In this document: positions 16,862-25,748 of the stretch, in pieces
Layout of the letters: each line of letters opens with the position of its first letter
Position numbering within the stretch: the stretch's first letter is position 1
Assembly (NCBI GenBank): GCA_017619635.1
Contig: JAFZRZ010000069.1
Span: forward strand, 1 to 43,960
DNA length: 43,960 nucleotides
Reading direction: 5' to 3'
Origin: Lachnospiraceae bacterium
Lineage (GTDB): Bacteria > Bacillota > Clostridia > Lachnospirales > Lachnospiraceae
The notes under the pieces: generated by a model
Told to the model about the DNA's origin: nothing
The model's input: the letters and a program-made list of their open reading frames with translations, nothing else
Databases searched by the model: none
Translations under genes and position numbers: made by a program

Positions 16862-18367
16862 ATGAAAGATATCCTTTCGGTTGAAAATATGAGAAAGAGC
16901 GATGCTCATACGATAGAATGCGAAACGCCTTCAAAAGAACTGATGATGAGAGCTGCAAAGGGAGTGTTTGATTCAGTCAGGTGGAGAGAGCCTGTGGCTA
17001 TAGTCTGCGGAAGCGGAAATAATGCCGGAGACGGTTATGCCCTGGCACTTCTTTTAAATGATGCAGGAATAGGATGCACACTGTTTTGCCTTAGTGACAA
17101 GTTCTCAGACGATGGAAGATACTACTATGACATGTGTCTTTCAAGAGGCATAGAGACTATAGATGTTAAGAGCAGAGGAATAAAAGGTTTTGAAGACTTT
17201 AATACCATAGCGGACTGTATACTTGGTACCGGCTTTAAGGGACAGGTAAGAGATGATATCGCTTCAGTCATAGAAAAGATAAATGAGAGCAGTGCCTATG
17301 TTGTATCTGTTGACATCAACAGCGGGCTTAACGGTGACAACGGTCTTTCTTCATTATGTGTAAGATCGGATATGACGGTATCCGTGGGAAGTTATAAACC
17401 TGGTCACTTTTTAAATATGGCAAAGGATGTCATGAAAGACAAGATTAACCGTGATATAGGGATAAAACCTGTGGATGCTCCGTTTAAGCTGATTGAAGAA
17501 GATGATATAAGAGCAGTTTTAAGTCCGAGAAAGAATCTTTCAAATAAGGGGACCTACGGGTATACGGCTCTTATCGGAGGATGTGACAGATACAGCGGAG
17601 CGATCCGCCTTGCATATATGGCAAATGCAGCGATGAGAAGCGGTGCGGGGGTAGTTAAGGTTGCTATACCCACATCGATCAGAACAGAAGTGTCATCTCA
17701 CGTACTTGAGAGCACGGTCTTTGCACTTCCCGATATGGAAGGCAATGTTGTCTTTGACGAAAAAAAGATGAGCGAACTCATCTCAAATGTCAAAACGATA
17801 GCCTTTGGTATGGGAATAGGGGTAAGTGATGAGACAAAAAAGATGCTTAAATATCTTTTTGTCAATTATGGAAAGAGACTGATAGTGGATGCCGACGGAC
17901 TCACGATACTTTCTCAGATGGATAAAGATGTGATAAGAAACAGAAAGTGTGAGCTGATCTTAACTCCTCACATAAAAGAGTTTTCAAGGCTTACAAAGTT
18001 TTCAATGGATGAGATAAACGTATCACCGATAGACACAGCCAAAGCGTATGCGGATGAGATCAAGGCAGTTGTCCTTCTTAAGGGACCTTCAACTGTCGTT
18101 ACCGATGGAAGTGAGGTTTACATAACTGATAAAGGGTGCGCTGGTATGGCAACGGCCGGGAGCGGTGATGTACTGTCAGGCATACTTGCTGCCACATGCG
18201 CCTATATCGATGATGTGATGATGGCAGTGACAACGGGGGCATATATAAACGGAAGTGCGGGAGAGATCGCACAGAAAAAATACGGAAGCATAAGCATGAT
18301 AGCGAGTGACACAGTCTCATGCATAGCTGATGTTATTCATCCGTTTTGTGAAAAGGAAAACGAGTAG
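16862..18367 (+). CDS. nnr: bifunctional NAD(P)H-hydrate epimerase / dehydratase
   Basis: 501-residue cytoplasmic repair enzyme. Residues to about 205 form the YjeF_N epimerase domain ([18 protein letters not shown]), which interconverts R and S forms of hydrated NAD(P)H. The rest is the ribokinase-fold carbohydrate-kinase-like dehydratase ([29 protein letters not shown], and [14 protein letters not shown] near the nucleotide site), which restores NAD(P)H with ADP or ATP. Length matches bacterial two-domain Nnr. I choose the ATG at 16862 because AAAGG lies upstream; the ATG at 16838 has no ribosome site. It is followed by GH95 after 20 bases, a pairing without an obvious functional reason. 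Confidence 0.92.
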   Translation: MKDILSVENMRKSDAHTIECETPSKELMMRAAKGVFDSVRWREPVAIVCGSGNNAGDGYALALLLNDAGIGCTLFCLSDKFSDDGRYYYDMCLSRGIETIDVKSRGIKGFEDFNTIADCILGTGFKGQVRDDIASVIEKINESSAYVVSVDINSGLNGDNGLSSLCVRSDMTVSVGSYKPGHFLNMAKDVMKDKINRDIGIKPVDAPFKLIEEDDIRAVLSPRKNLSNKGTYGYTALIGGCDRYSGAIRLAYMANAAMRSGAGVVKVAIPTSIRTEVSSHVLESTVFALPDMEGNVVFDEKKMSELISNVKTIAFGMGIGVSDETKKMLKYLFVNYGKRLIVDADGLTILSQMDKDVIRNRKCELILTPHIKEFSRLTKFSMDEINVSPIDTAKAYADEIKAVVLLKGPSTVVTDGSEVYITDKGCAGMATAGSGDVLSGILAATCAYIDDVMMAVTTGAYINGSAGEIAQKKYGSISMIASDTVSCIADVIHPFCEKENE

Positions 18368-18387
18368 GTAAAGCAGTGGAAGACAGA

Positions 18388-20544
18388 ATGAAGATAGATC
18401 CTGAAAAGATAAGTTTTGACAGGCCAGCTCAATGTTTTAATGAGGCGCTTCCTATAGGAAACGGCAGACTTGGAGCAATGGTCTATTCAAATACGCATAC
18501 CGACCGTTTACAGCTTAATGAGGACAGCCTGTGGTCGGGAGGAAAGAGGGACAGGAATAATCCTTCTGCGCTTGAAAACCTGCCAAAGATAAGAGAACTC
18601 ATCTTAGAGGGCAGGATAAGCGAGGCACAGGAGCTTTGTTCATTTGCACTTTCTGCACTTCCCGAAAATCAGAGGCATTATGAACCGCTTGGAAATCTGT
18701 TCATAGAGTTTGACGCTATAGGTAAAGACGTAAGCGATTATCAAAGACACCTTGATATCAAAAGGGCAGTCGTAAATATGAGTTTTTCTCATAACGGTAT
18801 CAGATATGAGAGAGAATACCTAGCAGATTATCCGTTGAATGTTATCGCGATAAGACTTACGGCCGACAGACCGGGATGCCTTTCTTTTCATGTTGAGCTT
18901 GGAAGAGGTTATGCTCCCTGGGAGGATACTCCTTATAAGGAGCAGATAATAAGAAGACAAAACTACAACGTTTTTGCTGACAGCATAAAGGCACTTCCCG
19001 GCAGTATTCAGCTGATGAGCGGAAAGACAGGATCCGGGGATGGAATAAGATATGCTGCGGCAGTTAAAGTCGTTACTATAGGCGGAAGCACTAAGACTAT
19101 AGGAAACACCACTCTTATAAGAAATGCAAATGAGGCACTGATAGTTATAAGTGCGGATACATCTTATCGTGAGCAGGATCCTGAGAGCTCATGTGTCCTT
19201 CGCTTATCAGAGGCTGCACAAAAGGGCTGGGATACACTGTATAAAGAACATATACAGGATTACTCCAAACTGTATGACAGGGTCAGACTTGATATAAAAG
19301 GAGCGGAGGATGTTGTGAGGTTCTTTAACTTCGGAAGATATCTTCTCATATCCTCTTCGAGAAAAGGCTCGCTTCCATCAAACCTTCAGGGAATATGGAA
19401 TGAGGATTATACTCCGATATGGGGCAGCAGGTTCACCATCAATATAAACACACAGATGAACTATTGGCCGGCTCTTGTGACAAACTTGGAAGAATGCAAT
19501 GAGCCTCTTTTGGGACTTATAGAAAAGATCAGGGAAAACGGACGTGTCAGCGCAAAGACAATGTATGGATGTAACGGATTTGTAGCTCATCATAACACTG
19601 ACATATGGGGTGACAGCGCTCCGCAGGATGTGTGTTTAAGTTCATCCTACTGGGTAATGGGAGGAGCATGGCTTACATTACATATATGGGAACGGTTTTT
19701 ATTCTCCAGAGATATATCATTCCTTAAAAAGAAATATCCGACCATGAGAGAGGCGGCAGAATTTGTCATGGACTATCTTATCATGGATGGTGACAGGCTT
19801 GTTACATGTCCGACACTCTCACCCGAGAACACATATATACTTCCAAGCGGGGAAAAGGGTATCATATGCAAGGGTGCCTCCATGGATGACCAGATAATAA
19901 CTGAGCTTTTAAAGGCATGCATAAAAGCCGAAGAGATCCTGGGAGATGATGTAGATAAGAGGATATCTGAAAGGGCGGCTGAGGTTTGTGATAAACTCTC
20001 ACCCATAAGCATAGGCAGATATGGTCAGATAATGGAGTGGAATGAGGATTATGAGGAAGCGGAACCCGGACACAGGCACATATCACAGCTTTTTGCTCTC
20101 TATCCGGGAACCCAGATAAACAGTGATACGCCCAAACTCATGGAGGCTGCCAAAAAGACGATCGAGAGAAGACTTTCGTATGGTGGAGCACATTCCGGAT
20201 GGAGCAGGGCATGGATAATAAATATGTATGCAAGACTGGGAGAGGGAGACAGTGCATGTTATCATCTTGAAAAGCTGATAAATGACCAGACACTTCCAAA
20301 CCTCTTTGACGATCATCCTCCCTTTCAGATAGACGGTAACTTCGGTGCAGTCTCAGGAATAGCGGAGATGCTTGTCCAGAGCCATGAAAAAGATATCAGA
20401 CTGTTACCGGCACTTCCTTCAAAATGGAAAGACGGAAGCGTATCGGGATTAAGGCTAAGAGGTGGAAAAGTACTCGATAAGCTTGTCTGGCAGGACGGAA
20501 AGATAACAGAATATAATATAAGCGAAACAGGACAGGATGTGTAA
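18388..20544 (+). CDS. GH95 alpha-L-fucosidase / alpha-L-galactosidase
   Basis: 718 residues without signal peptide, so an intracellular enzyme. The N-terminal domain opens with the family signature [15 protein letters not shown] and [12 protein letters not shown]. The (alpha/alpha)6 barrel has [16 protein letters not shown] residues (here [11 protein letters not shown]), SPEN with the probable general acid, and FQIDGNFG with the base-activating aspartate, as known for bifidobacterial AfcA. GH95 inverts and removes terminal alpha-1,2-linked fucose or galactose from host or plant glycans such as xyloglucan. The ATG at 18388 has GGAAG five bases upstream; a GTG at 18376 is an alternative start. 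A terminator overlaps its last codons. Confidence 0.93.
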   Translation: MKIDPEKISFDRPAQCFNEALPIGNGRLGAMVYSNTHTDRLQLNEDSLWSGGKRDRNNPSALENLPKIRELILEGRISEAQELCSFALSALPENQRHYEPLGNLFIEFDAIGKDVSDYQRHLDIKRAVVNMSFSHNGIRYEREYLADYPLNVIAIRLTADRPGCLSFHVELGRGYAPWEDTPYKEQIIRRQNYNVFADSIKALPGSIQLMSGKTGSGDGIRYAAAVKVVTIGGSTKTIGNTTLIRNANEALIVISADTSYREQDPESSCVLRLSEAAQKGWDTLYKEHIQDYSKLYDRVRLDIKGAEDVVRFFNFGRYLLISSSRKGSLPSNLQGIWNEDYTPIWGSRFTININTQMNYWPALVTNLEECNEPLLGLIEKIRENGRVSAKTMYGCNGFVAHHNTDIWGDSAPQDVCLSSSYWVMGGAWLTLHIWERFLFSRDISFLKKKYPTMREAAEFVMDYLIMDGDRLVTCPTLSPENTYILPSGEKGIICKGASMDDQIITELLKACIKAEEILGDDVDKRISERAAEVCDKLSPISIGRYGQIMEWNEDYEEAEPGHRHISQLFALYPGTQINSDTPKLMEAAKKTIERRLSYGGAHSGWSRAWIINMYARLGEGDSACYHLEKLINDQTLPNLFDDHPPFQIDGNFGAVSGIAEMLVQSHEKDIRLLPALPSKWKDGSVSGLRLRGGKVLDKLVWQDGKITEYNISETGQDV

Positions 20545-20564
20545 GTGAGCATCCTGTCTTTTTT
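20531..20564 (+). terminator. intrinsic terminator overlapping the GH95 stop
   Basis: GACAGGATG at 20531-20539 pairs with CATCCTGTC at 20550-20558 and is followed by six T. The left arm lies in the last GH95 codons. Confidence 0.85.
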
Positions 20565-20604
20565 AGGTCGTCTTTATCCTACGAGTGTATAAAATAATAC
20601 GACG

Positions 20605-20634
20605 TTGACATGTAGTCAGTGACTACATTATAAT
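20605..20634 (+). promoter_or_regulatory. promoter with operator palindrome in its spacer
   Basis: TTGACA (20605-20610) and TATAAT (20629-20634), both perfect consensus, are 18 bases apart. The spacer holds the perfect inverted repeat TGTAGTCAGTGACTACA (20611-20627, two 8-base arms around one G). A protein bound there would block RNA polymerase, so strong negative autoregulation by the HTH gene product is likely. Confidence 0.85.
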
Positions 20635-20654
20635 TGAAATGAAGCAACACGCAA

Positions 20655-20662
20655 TGACTACA
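20655..20662 (+). promoter_or_regulatory. extra operator half-site beside the ribosome site
   Basis: TGACTACA, identical to one arm of the palindrome at 20611-20627, recurs here just before AAGGAGG (20664-20670). It may be a second contact for the regulator. Confidence 0.5.
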
Positions 20663-20675
20663 CAAGGAGGATGCC

Positions 20676-20945
20676 ATGAGTAAAGAGATTTGTAATATTG
20701 AAGGTATTGAGATTGAAATTGAATGTACAGACATAAATGATGCAGATGCAGAAAGGCGAAAGGTGGCATATGCTTTTAGGATGATAAGAGAGAAGTCAGG
20801 GATGAACAGGAAAGATTTTTCGATTTGGCTTGGAATCCCGTATCGTACTATGCAGGAATGGGAGCTTGGTCGGAGGATAATGCCAGAATACGTGCTTCGT
20901 TTGATCGCTTATAAAGTCTTTAATGAAATAGTAAAGAATAAATGA
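20676..20945 (+). CDS. small HTH DNA-binding protein (antitoxin-like)
   Basis: 89 residues. Residues 1-28 are acidic (IEGIEIEIECTD) and the rest is a helix-turn-helix domain (FRMIREKSGMNRKDFSIWLGIPYRTMQEWELGRRIMPEYVLRLI). In my memory of Lachnospiraceae genomes this type of protein is often the DNA-binding partner in small two-gene modules of toxin-antitoxin kind. Here its next neighbour is a separate HigBA pair with its own promoter, so no dedicated partner is seen. The start has a full AAGGAGG six bases upstream. Its promoter carries a palindrome in the spacer that is probably its own operator. Function beyond DNA binding is inferred. Confidence 0.8.
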   Translation: MSKEICNIEGIEIEIECTDINDADAERRKVAYAFRMIREKSGMNRKDFSIWLGIPYRTMQEWELGRRIMPEYVLRLIAYKVFNEIVKNK

Positions 20946-20995
20946 TTATTTACGTTATTTGAGTAATATTGTAAACATTGTTTTTGTATGGATCA

Positions 20996-21024
20996 TTGAC
21001 GGAATGAGATATATCTCATACAAT
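20996..21024 (+). promoter_or_regulatory. promoter of higBA with operator palindrome in its spacer
   Basis: TTGACG (20996-21001) and TACAAT (21019-21024) are 17 bases apart. The perfect palindrome ATGAGATATATCTCAT (21004-21019) fills the spacer and touches the -10. It is the likely operator for the HigA antitoxin or the HigBA complex. It differs in sequence from the operator of the preceding HTH gene. Confidence 0.78.
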
Positions 21025-21042
21025 ATAAATGAAGGTAACGGC

Positions 21043-21399
21043 ATGGCATTTGAGATTGAGTTTTATATTACACAAGATGGTAAGAATCCGGTATCTGATT
21101 TCTTGGATTCATTAGATGATAAAATGGCAGCAAAGCTTATTGGGCTAATGGAAGTATTAGAGGATAAGGGAACAGAACTTCGCAAACCATATTCTGAACA
21201 TATTGGAGATGGTATATTTGAACTTCGATGTAAACAGGGAAGTAATATAACCAGAATATTGTATTTTTTCTACGTTGGCAAAAAGATAATTGCTACAAAT
21301 GGCTTTGTGAAAAAAACACAGAAAACGCCAATTGGAGAAATAAAACTTGCAAAACAACGTCGTATGGATTGGCTGAAACGCCACGAAAGGGAGGTTTAA
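21043..21399 (+). CDS. higB: RelE/HigB-type toxin (Gp49-like family)
   Basis: 118 residues matching the phage Gp49-like/HigB branch of RelE toxins: FEIEFYITQDGKNPVSDFLDSL at the start, a helix with LMEVLEDKG, then GIFELRCKQGSNITRILYFFYVGKKIIATNGFVKKTQKTP and a basic tail. Such toxins cut mRNA on the ribosome and are held inactive by the partner. The start is the ATG at 21043, with AAGG upstream; a longer frame back to 20959 would run through the promoter and operator. The antitoxin starts one base after its stop, and the toxin-first order is the HigBA arrangement. AT-richer than flanking genes, suggesting acquisition. Confidence 0.9.
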   Translation: MAFEIEFYITQDGKNPVSDFLDSLDDKMAAKLIGLMEVLEDKGTELRKPYSEHIGDGIFELRCKQGSNITRILYFFYVGKKIIATNGFVKKTQKTPIGEIKLAKQRRMDWLKRHEREV

Positions 21400-21400
21400 C

Positions 21401-21685
21401 ATGACTCTTAAAGAATACAAAAATAAAAGGATGAGTGATCCTGAATTTGCGAAAGCTTATGAAGAAGTTCAGCCTGAAATGAATGTTATAAGGGCCATAA
21501 TAGATGCACGTATCTCTCAAAATATGACACAGAAGGAACTGGCTGAGAAAACAGGCATAGCTCAAACCGAAATCAGCCGAATAGAAAATGGAACGAGGAA
21601 TCCCTCTATTAAATTGCTTCAGAGACTTGCAGATGGTATGGATATGGTGTTAAAAGTCGATTTTATTCCAAAACAGAAAGTATAA
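21401..21685 (+). CDS. higA: XRE-family antitoxin (HigA-type)
   Basis: 94 residues with a Cro/C1-type helix-turn-helix at about 38-88 (NMTQKELAEKTGIAQTEISRIENGTRNPSIKLLQRLADGM). The N-terminal helix (YKNKRMSDPEFAKAYEEVQPE) is the part expected to contact the toxin. It should neutralise the toxin and repress the pair by binding the palindrome in the promoter. It begins one base after the toxin stop, with GGGAGG inside the toxin gene as ribosome site, so the two are translationally linked. Confidence 0.92.
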   Translation: MTLKEYKNKRMSDPEFAKAYEEVQPEMNVIRAIIDARISQNMTQKELAEKTGIAQTEISRIENGTRNPSIKLLQRLADGMDMVLKVDFIPKQKV

Positions 21686-21791
21686 CTTTGAGATATTCAA
21701 TCTTTCGGATTATGAGGTATAGAAACTTTTTATATCAAAAAGATGTTGGGGAGAGGTTTGCCCCCCTCGCTTGTTGATACATGAAATTAAT

Positions 21792-21820
21792 TTGAAAGAG
21801 AAGTTGCCGGGTGATATGAT
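21792..21820 (+). promoter_or_regulatory. promoter of the kinase-hydrogenase operon
   Basis: TTGAAA (21792-21797) and TATGAT (21815-21820) are 17 bases apart, 36 bases before the TTG start at 21857. No Rex-type palindrome was seen near it. Confidence 0.6.
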
Positions 21821-21856
21821 AATTAATGATCACGATCCGTAAGGAGGAAAAAAGGC

Positions 21857-22606
21857 TTGAAACTTGACAGAGTGATAGCAGTTAGAAAAGACAAGACAAT
21901 TTACCGTGATGATGACAGATGCATCAAGGTATTTAATGAGGAGTATTCCAAGTCCGGAGTATTAAATGAGGCATTAAACCATTCGAGGATAGAAGAGACA
22001 GGACTCAGTATTCCGAAAGTTCTCGAGGTTACCATGATCGATGGCAAGTGGGCTATAGTTTTCGAGTTCATTAAAGGAAAGACACTGGCTCAGCTTATGG
22101 AAGAGAACCCGGATAAAAAAGATGAATATCTTGAAATGTTTGTTGATCTGCAGCTTAAAGTTCATAAAAAGACATGTCCGCTGTTAAACAAGTTAAAGGA
22201 CAGGATGAGCAGTAAGATAAGTGAGACAGAACTCGATGCCACAACACGTTATGATCTTCAGGCGCGCCTAAGGGAGATGCCGAAGCATAATAAGGTTTGC
22301 CACGGAGATTTTGATCCGTCAAACATAATCATTACCGAAGACGGTACGCCGTTTATTTTTGACTGGTCTCATGCGACTCAGGGAAATGCATCTGCGGATG
22401 TTGCATGTACATATCTGCTTTTCAGGCTAAACGGCGATATCGAAGGTGCAAAGAAATACCTTGATATGTTCTGTGAAAAGAGTGATACCGAAAAGCAGTA
22501 TGTTTTTAAATGGATACCGCTCGTTGCGGCATCCCTGTCTGTTAACAGAAACGAGAAAGAGCGTGAGATACTGCTTTCACTGGTAAACGCCTCAGATTAT
22601 GAGTAA
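21857..22606 (+). CDS. APH-fold small-molecule or protein kinase
   Basis: 249 residues with the aminoglycoside-phosphotransferase/choline-kinase fold. The ATP lysine is probably K24 (CIKVF). The Brenner motif is HGDFDPSN (H149, catalytic D151, N156), and the magnesium aspartate is D169 in IFDW. A hinge-like WAIVFEFIKGKTL lies at about 65-77. Start is TTG with AAGGAGG nine bases upstream. It is the first gene of the hydrogenase operon, 11 bases before the [2Fe-2S] gene. Because the same operon encodes a SpoIIE-type phosphatase, it might phosphorylate a protein, but antibiotic or metabolite phosphorylation fits the fold as well. Substrate unknown. Confidence 0.82.
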   Translation: MKLDRVIAVRKDKTIYRDDDRCIKVFNEEYSKSGVLNEALNHSRIEETGLSIPKVLEVTMIDGKWAIVFEFIKGKTLAQLMEENPDKKDEYLEMFVDLQLKVHKKTCPLLNKLKDRMSSKISETELDATTRYDLQARLREMPKHNKVCHGDFDPSNIIITEDGTPFIFDWSHATQGNASADVACTYLLFRLNGDIEGAKKYLDMFCEKSDTEKQYVFKWIPLVAASLSVNRNEKEREILLSLVNASDYE

Positions 22607-22617
22607 GGAGAATTTAT

Positions 22618-22860
22618 ATGAAAATTACGGTATGTATAGGCTCTTCATGTCACATAAAGGGATCTAAACAGGTTGTGGAACGGCTTCAGGATCTGATAAG
22701 AGAAAACAACCTTGGAGATAAAGTTGAACTCAGCGGTGTCTTTTGCATGGGAAAGTGCCAGCAGGGAGTATGTGTTAAGGCTGATGAGGACTTTTATTCA
22801 TTGTCACCTGATAATGTAAAGGAATTCTTTAAAGATTCGGTTTTGCCAAATGTGAAGTAA
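22618..22860 (+). CDS. thioredoxin-like [2Fe-2S] ferredoxin
   Basis: 80 residues. The cysteines C6, C11, C43 and C47 match the [2Fe-2S] ligand pattern of NuoE/HydC-type thioredoxin-like ferredoxins (VCIGSSCHIKG and GVFCMGKCQQG); C52 is extra. It probably carries electrons between the hydrogenase proteins encoded downstream and a soluble donor or acceptor. It is close to the C-terminal domain of NuoE in size, lacking the helical N-terminal part. It lies 11 bases after the kinase gene and 38 before the sensory hydrogenase, in the same orientation. Assigned with good confidence from the cysteine spacing and context. Confidence 0.9.
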   Translation: MKITVCIGSSCHIKGSKQVVERLQDLIRENNLGDKVELSGVFCMGKCQQGVCVKADEDFYSLSPDNVKEFFKDSVLPNVK

Positions 22861-22898
22861 AACGTTAAGAAACTTTAAAGAAGAAAGGACGATGTTTA

Positions 22899-24572
22899 AT
22901 GGAATGTCTTACCTTAAAAAAATCCAACTGTAAAAACTGTTATAAGTGTATCCGTCACTGTCCCGTGAAATCCATACGGTTTTCGGGAAATCAGGCATAC
23001 ATAATCGGAAACGAGTGTATCATGTGCGGTCAGTGCTTTGTTGTTTGTCCGCAGGGGGCAAAAGAGATCGTTGAAGAAACAGAAAAGGTAAAGGTTCTGC
23101 TTCTAAGCGGAGATCCGGTTGTCGTTAGCCTCGCACCTTCTTTCGTGGCAAACTATGAGGGCGTCGGAATAGAGTCGATGCGGGAGGCACTTAAAAAGCT
23201 GGGTTTCTATGATGCAGAGGAGACGGCACTTGGTGCGACTGTCGTAAAAAGAGAATATGACCGCATGGTGAATGAGGGTAACAGGGATATAATCATATCT
23301 TCATGCTGTCATTCGATAAATCTGCTGATACAGAAAAAGTTCCCGACATTGCTGCCGTATCTGGCTGATGTGTTGTCACCGATGCAGGCACATTGCATGG
23401 ATATTAAAAAACGTATACCGAACGCTAAAACAGTATTTATAGGACCCTGCGTATCTAAGAAGGATGAGGCACAGCATTATGAAGGAATAGTTGATGCGGT
23501 GCTTACATTTGATGAACTGACGGCATGGTTCAAAGAAGAGAATATAGAACCGGAAAAGTCTATTGCTGAAAACGACAACAGCCGTGCGAGATTTTTTCCG
23601 ACAACGGGTGGTATCTTAAAGACCATGGAGAAGAGTAATCCTGATTACAGCTACATGGCCATTGACGGGACAGAAAACTGTATAGCGGCACTTAAAGATA
23701 TAGAAGCGGGAAACCTGCATAAGTGTTTCATAGAAATGTCAGCCTGTGCGGGAAGCTGCGTTGGCGGACCGGTCATGGAAAAGTTTCATCGTTCACCTGT
23801 CAGGGATTATATAGCAGTCTCAAATTATGCCGGCAGTAAGGACTTTGATATCGATCAGCCTGATGAGACAGAACTTCAAAAACACTTTGAAGTTATAGAA
23901 CGTAAAAATGAGATGCCTGATGAGGCGCAGATCACAGAGACACTTCGTCAGATGGGTAAGATAAGACCGGATGATGAATTAAACTGCGGAACATGCGGAT
24001 ATGACACCTGCAGAGAAAAGGCTATCGCCATCCTGCAGGGCAAGGCTGAGATATCCATGTGTTTGCCGTATCTGAAGGAACGTGCTGAGAACTTCTCGGA
24101 TACCATTGCGAGAAATACACCTAACGGACTAGTCGTGCTAAACGAAAAACTTGAAGTTCAGCAGGTTAACAATGCAGCATTAAGGATATTAAATCTTAGA
24201 AGCGCGACAGATATTTTAGGTGATCAGGTAGTGCATGTCCTGGATCCTACGGATTTTAACAACGTGCTCACAGATTCAAGACCGATCCGCGATAAGCGTG
24301 AATATCTGGCTGAATACGGAAAGTATGTAGACAAAACAATAGTTTATGATAAAGAATATCATCTTCTTCTGGGAATATTCCGTGATGTGACACAAGAGGA
24401 GACTCAGCGAGAGAGGAATGATGAGATCAGCCGTCAGACCGTTGAGATAGCTGATAAGGTTGTTGATAAACAGATGAGGATCGTTCAGGAGATAGCATCA
24501 CTTTTGGGTGAAACAGCTGCCGAGACCAAGATCGCTCTGACAAAGCTTAAGGAGTCTATCAACAATGAATAA
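22899..24572 (+). CDS. sensory [FeFe]-hydrogenase with PAS domain (HydS-like, group C)
   Basis: 557 residues. Two [4Fe-4S] motifs come first (C11, C14, C17, C21; C40, C43, C46, C50). The H-cluster domain follows with SSCCHS (C136, C137), GPCVSKK (C184) and ACAGSCVGG (C283, C287). The second segment lacks the methionine of catalytic enzymes and the first has CCH instead of CCP. Next is a small Fe-S domain (C363, C366, C371, C388), a PAS domain at about 400-500, and a coiled-coil tail. This layout is that of group C putative sensory hydrogenases (HydS of Ruminococcus albus). It should sense H2 or redox state and signal, rather than turn over. It overlaps the phosphatase gene by eight bases. Confidence 0.92.
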   Translation: MECLTLKKSNCKNCYKCIRHCPVKSIRFSGNQAYIIGNECIMCGQCFVVCPQGAKEIVEETEKVKVLLLSGDPVVVSLAPSFVANYEGVGIESMREALKKLGFYDAEETALGATVVKREYDRMVNEGNRDIIISSCCHSINLLIQKKFPTLLPYLADVLSPMQAHCMDIKKRIPNAKTVFIGPCVSKKDEAQHYEGIVDAVLTFDELTAWFKEENIEPEKSIAENDNSRARFFPTTGGILKTMEKSNPDYSYMAIDGTENCIAALKDIEAGNLHKCFIEMSACAGSCVGGPVMEKFHRSPVRDYIAVSNYAGSKDFDIDQPDETELQKHFEVIERKNEMPDEAQITETLRQMGKIRPDDELNCGTCGYDTCREKAIAILQGKAEISMCLPYLKERAENFSDTIARNTPNGLVVLNEKLEVQQVNNAALRILNLRSATDILGDQVVHVLDPTDFNNVLTDSRPIRDKREYLAEYGKYVDKTIVYDKEYHLLLGIFRDVTQEETQRERNDEISRQTVEIADKVVDKQMRIVQEIASLLGETAAETKIALTKLKESINNE

Positions 24573-25737
24573 TCTTTGTGCCGATATCGGATGGAAAAGC
24601 ATAAATCATGAAGGTGAGCTTCTTTGCGGAGATCACGTGGAGATCGTTGACCAGGGTGAGAACTCACAGGTCATCGTGCTTGCTGACGGGCTTGGAAGCG
24701 GAGTAAAGGCAAGCATTCTTTCTACGCTTACATCTAAGATCATATCAACGATGATGGCAGAAGGGATGAAATTGGAGGAGTGCGTTTCCACTATAGCTGC
24801 AACCCTGCCGATCTGTTCAGTAAGAGAAGTGGCCTATTCGACATTTACGATACTGCACATTATTGAGAATTCGACGGTTGAGATCATCCAGTATGACAAT
24901 CCGAAGGTCATTTTTTTAAGAGATTATGAGATATATGAGTATCCGATGACGGAGCTTATGATAGACAATAAAAAGATCTTAAAGTCCGTTATAAATCTGC
25001 AGGAAGATGACATCATGATAGCCATGAGCGACGGATGTCCTCATGCCGGGATAGGCCTTGCATATAATTTCGGTTGGAAGGAAGAGGACATCGCTGAGTT
25101 TGTGAGAGGACTGGCGGTAGCAGGCTATACAGCAAAGACTCTTGCCACCATGCTTGTCGATCAGTGTGACAAGGAATACGGGTATAGGCCTGGAGATGAT
25201 GCAACAGCATGTATCGTTAAGGTAAGAAAGAGAGAACCGATGAACATCCTGTTCGGACCACCCAGAAATCGTGATGATGCGGATCGTATGATGTCACTGT
25301 TCTTTTCAAAGAACGGAAAGCATATCATCTGTGGAGGCACCACCTCATCCATCGCAGCCAAATATCTGGGTAAGACCGTTAAGGCTTCTCTTGATTTTCA
25401 GGGGGCAGATGTTCCTCCGATCGCAGAGATCGAAGGAGTTGACCTTGTCACCGAAGGTGTGATAACAATAAGCAAGGTTATCGAATATGCAAAAGATGCG
25501 CTGGATAAAAATGAGCTGTACGAAAAATGGAGTTTCCAGCGTGACGGTGCATCGCTCATATGCCGTCTTTTGTTTGAGGAGGCAACAGATATAAATTTCT
25601 ATGTCGGAAGAGCAGTCAATCCGGCACATCAGAATCCGGATCTGCCGATCACATATAATATAAAGATGAATCTGGTCGAGGAGCTTTCCGAATGTCTTCA
25701 GAAAATGGGAAAGAGGATCAAGGTCAGTTATTTTTAA
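24565..25737 (+). CDS. SpoIIE-type (PP2C) serine phosphatase
   Basis: 390 residues. The first 220 form a PP2C/SpoIIE phosphatase with metal-binding motifs LADGLGSG, AMSDGCPHAG and PGDDATACIV. The remaining 150 or so are an extra domain with a glycine-rich stretch (IICGGTTSSIAAKYLG) that I cannot name. It should dephosphorylate a serine or threonine on a partner protein, perhaps an anti-sigma factor antagonist. It overlaps the HydS-like sensor gene by eight bases, so the two are probably made in fixed ratio and the sensor may control the phosphatase. The start ATG uses a ribosome site within the sensor gene. Confidence 0.9.
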   Translation: MNNLCADIGWKSINHEGELLCGDHVEIVDQGENSQVIVLADGLGSGVKASILSTLTSKIISTMMAEGMKLEECVSTIAATLPICSVREVAYSTFTILHIIENSTVEIIQYDNPKVIFLRDYEIYEYPMTELMIDNKKILKSVINLQEDDIMIAMSDGCPHAGIGLAYNFGWKEEDIAEFVRGLAVAGYTAKTLATMLVDQCDKEYGYRPGDDATACIVKVRKREPMNILFGPPRNRDDADRMMSLFFSKNGKHIICGGTTSSIAAKYLGKTVKASLDFQGADVPPIAEIEGVDLVTEGVITISKVIEYAKDALDKNELYEKWSFQRDGASLICRLLFEEATDINFYVGRAVNPAHQNPDLPITYNIKMNLVEELSECLQKMGKRIKVSYF

Positions 25738-25748
25738 GGAGTTCATAA

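Noticed and set aside
20959..21042. Longer N-terminus for the HigB toxin
   Set aside because: It would translate the -35 box, operator and -10 box; the ATG at 21043 follows the promoter and matches the family start.
21741..21765. G-rich then C-rich stretch as a terminator after higA
   Set aside because: The pairing is short and irregular, and no T-run follows.
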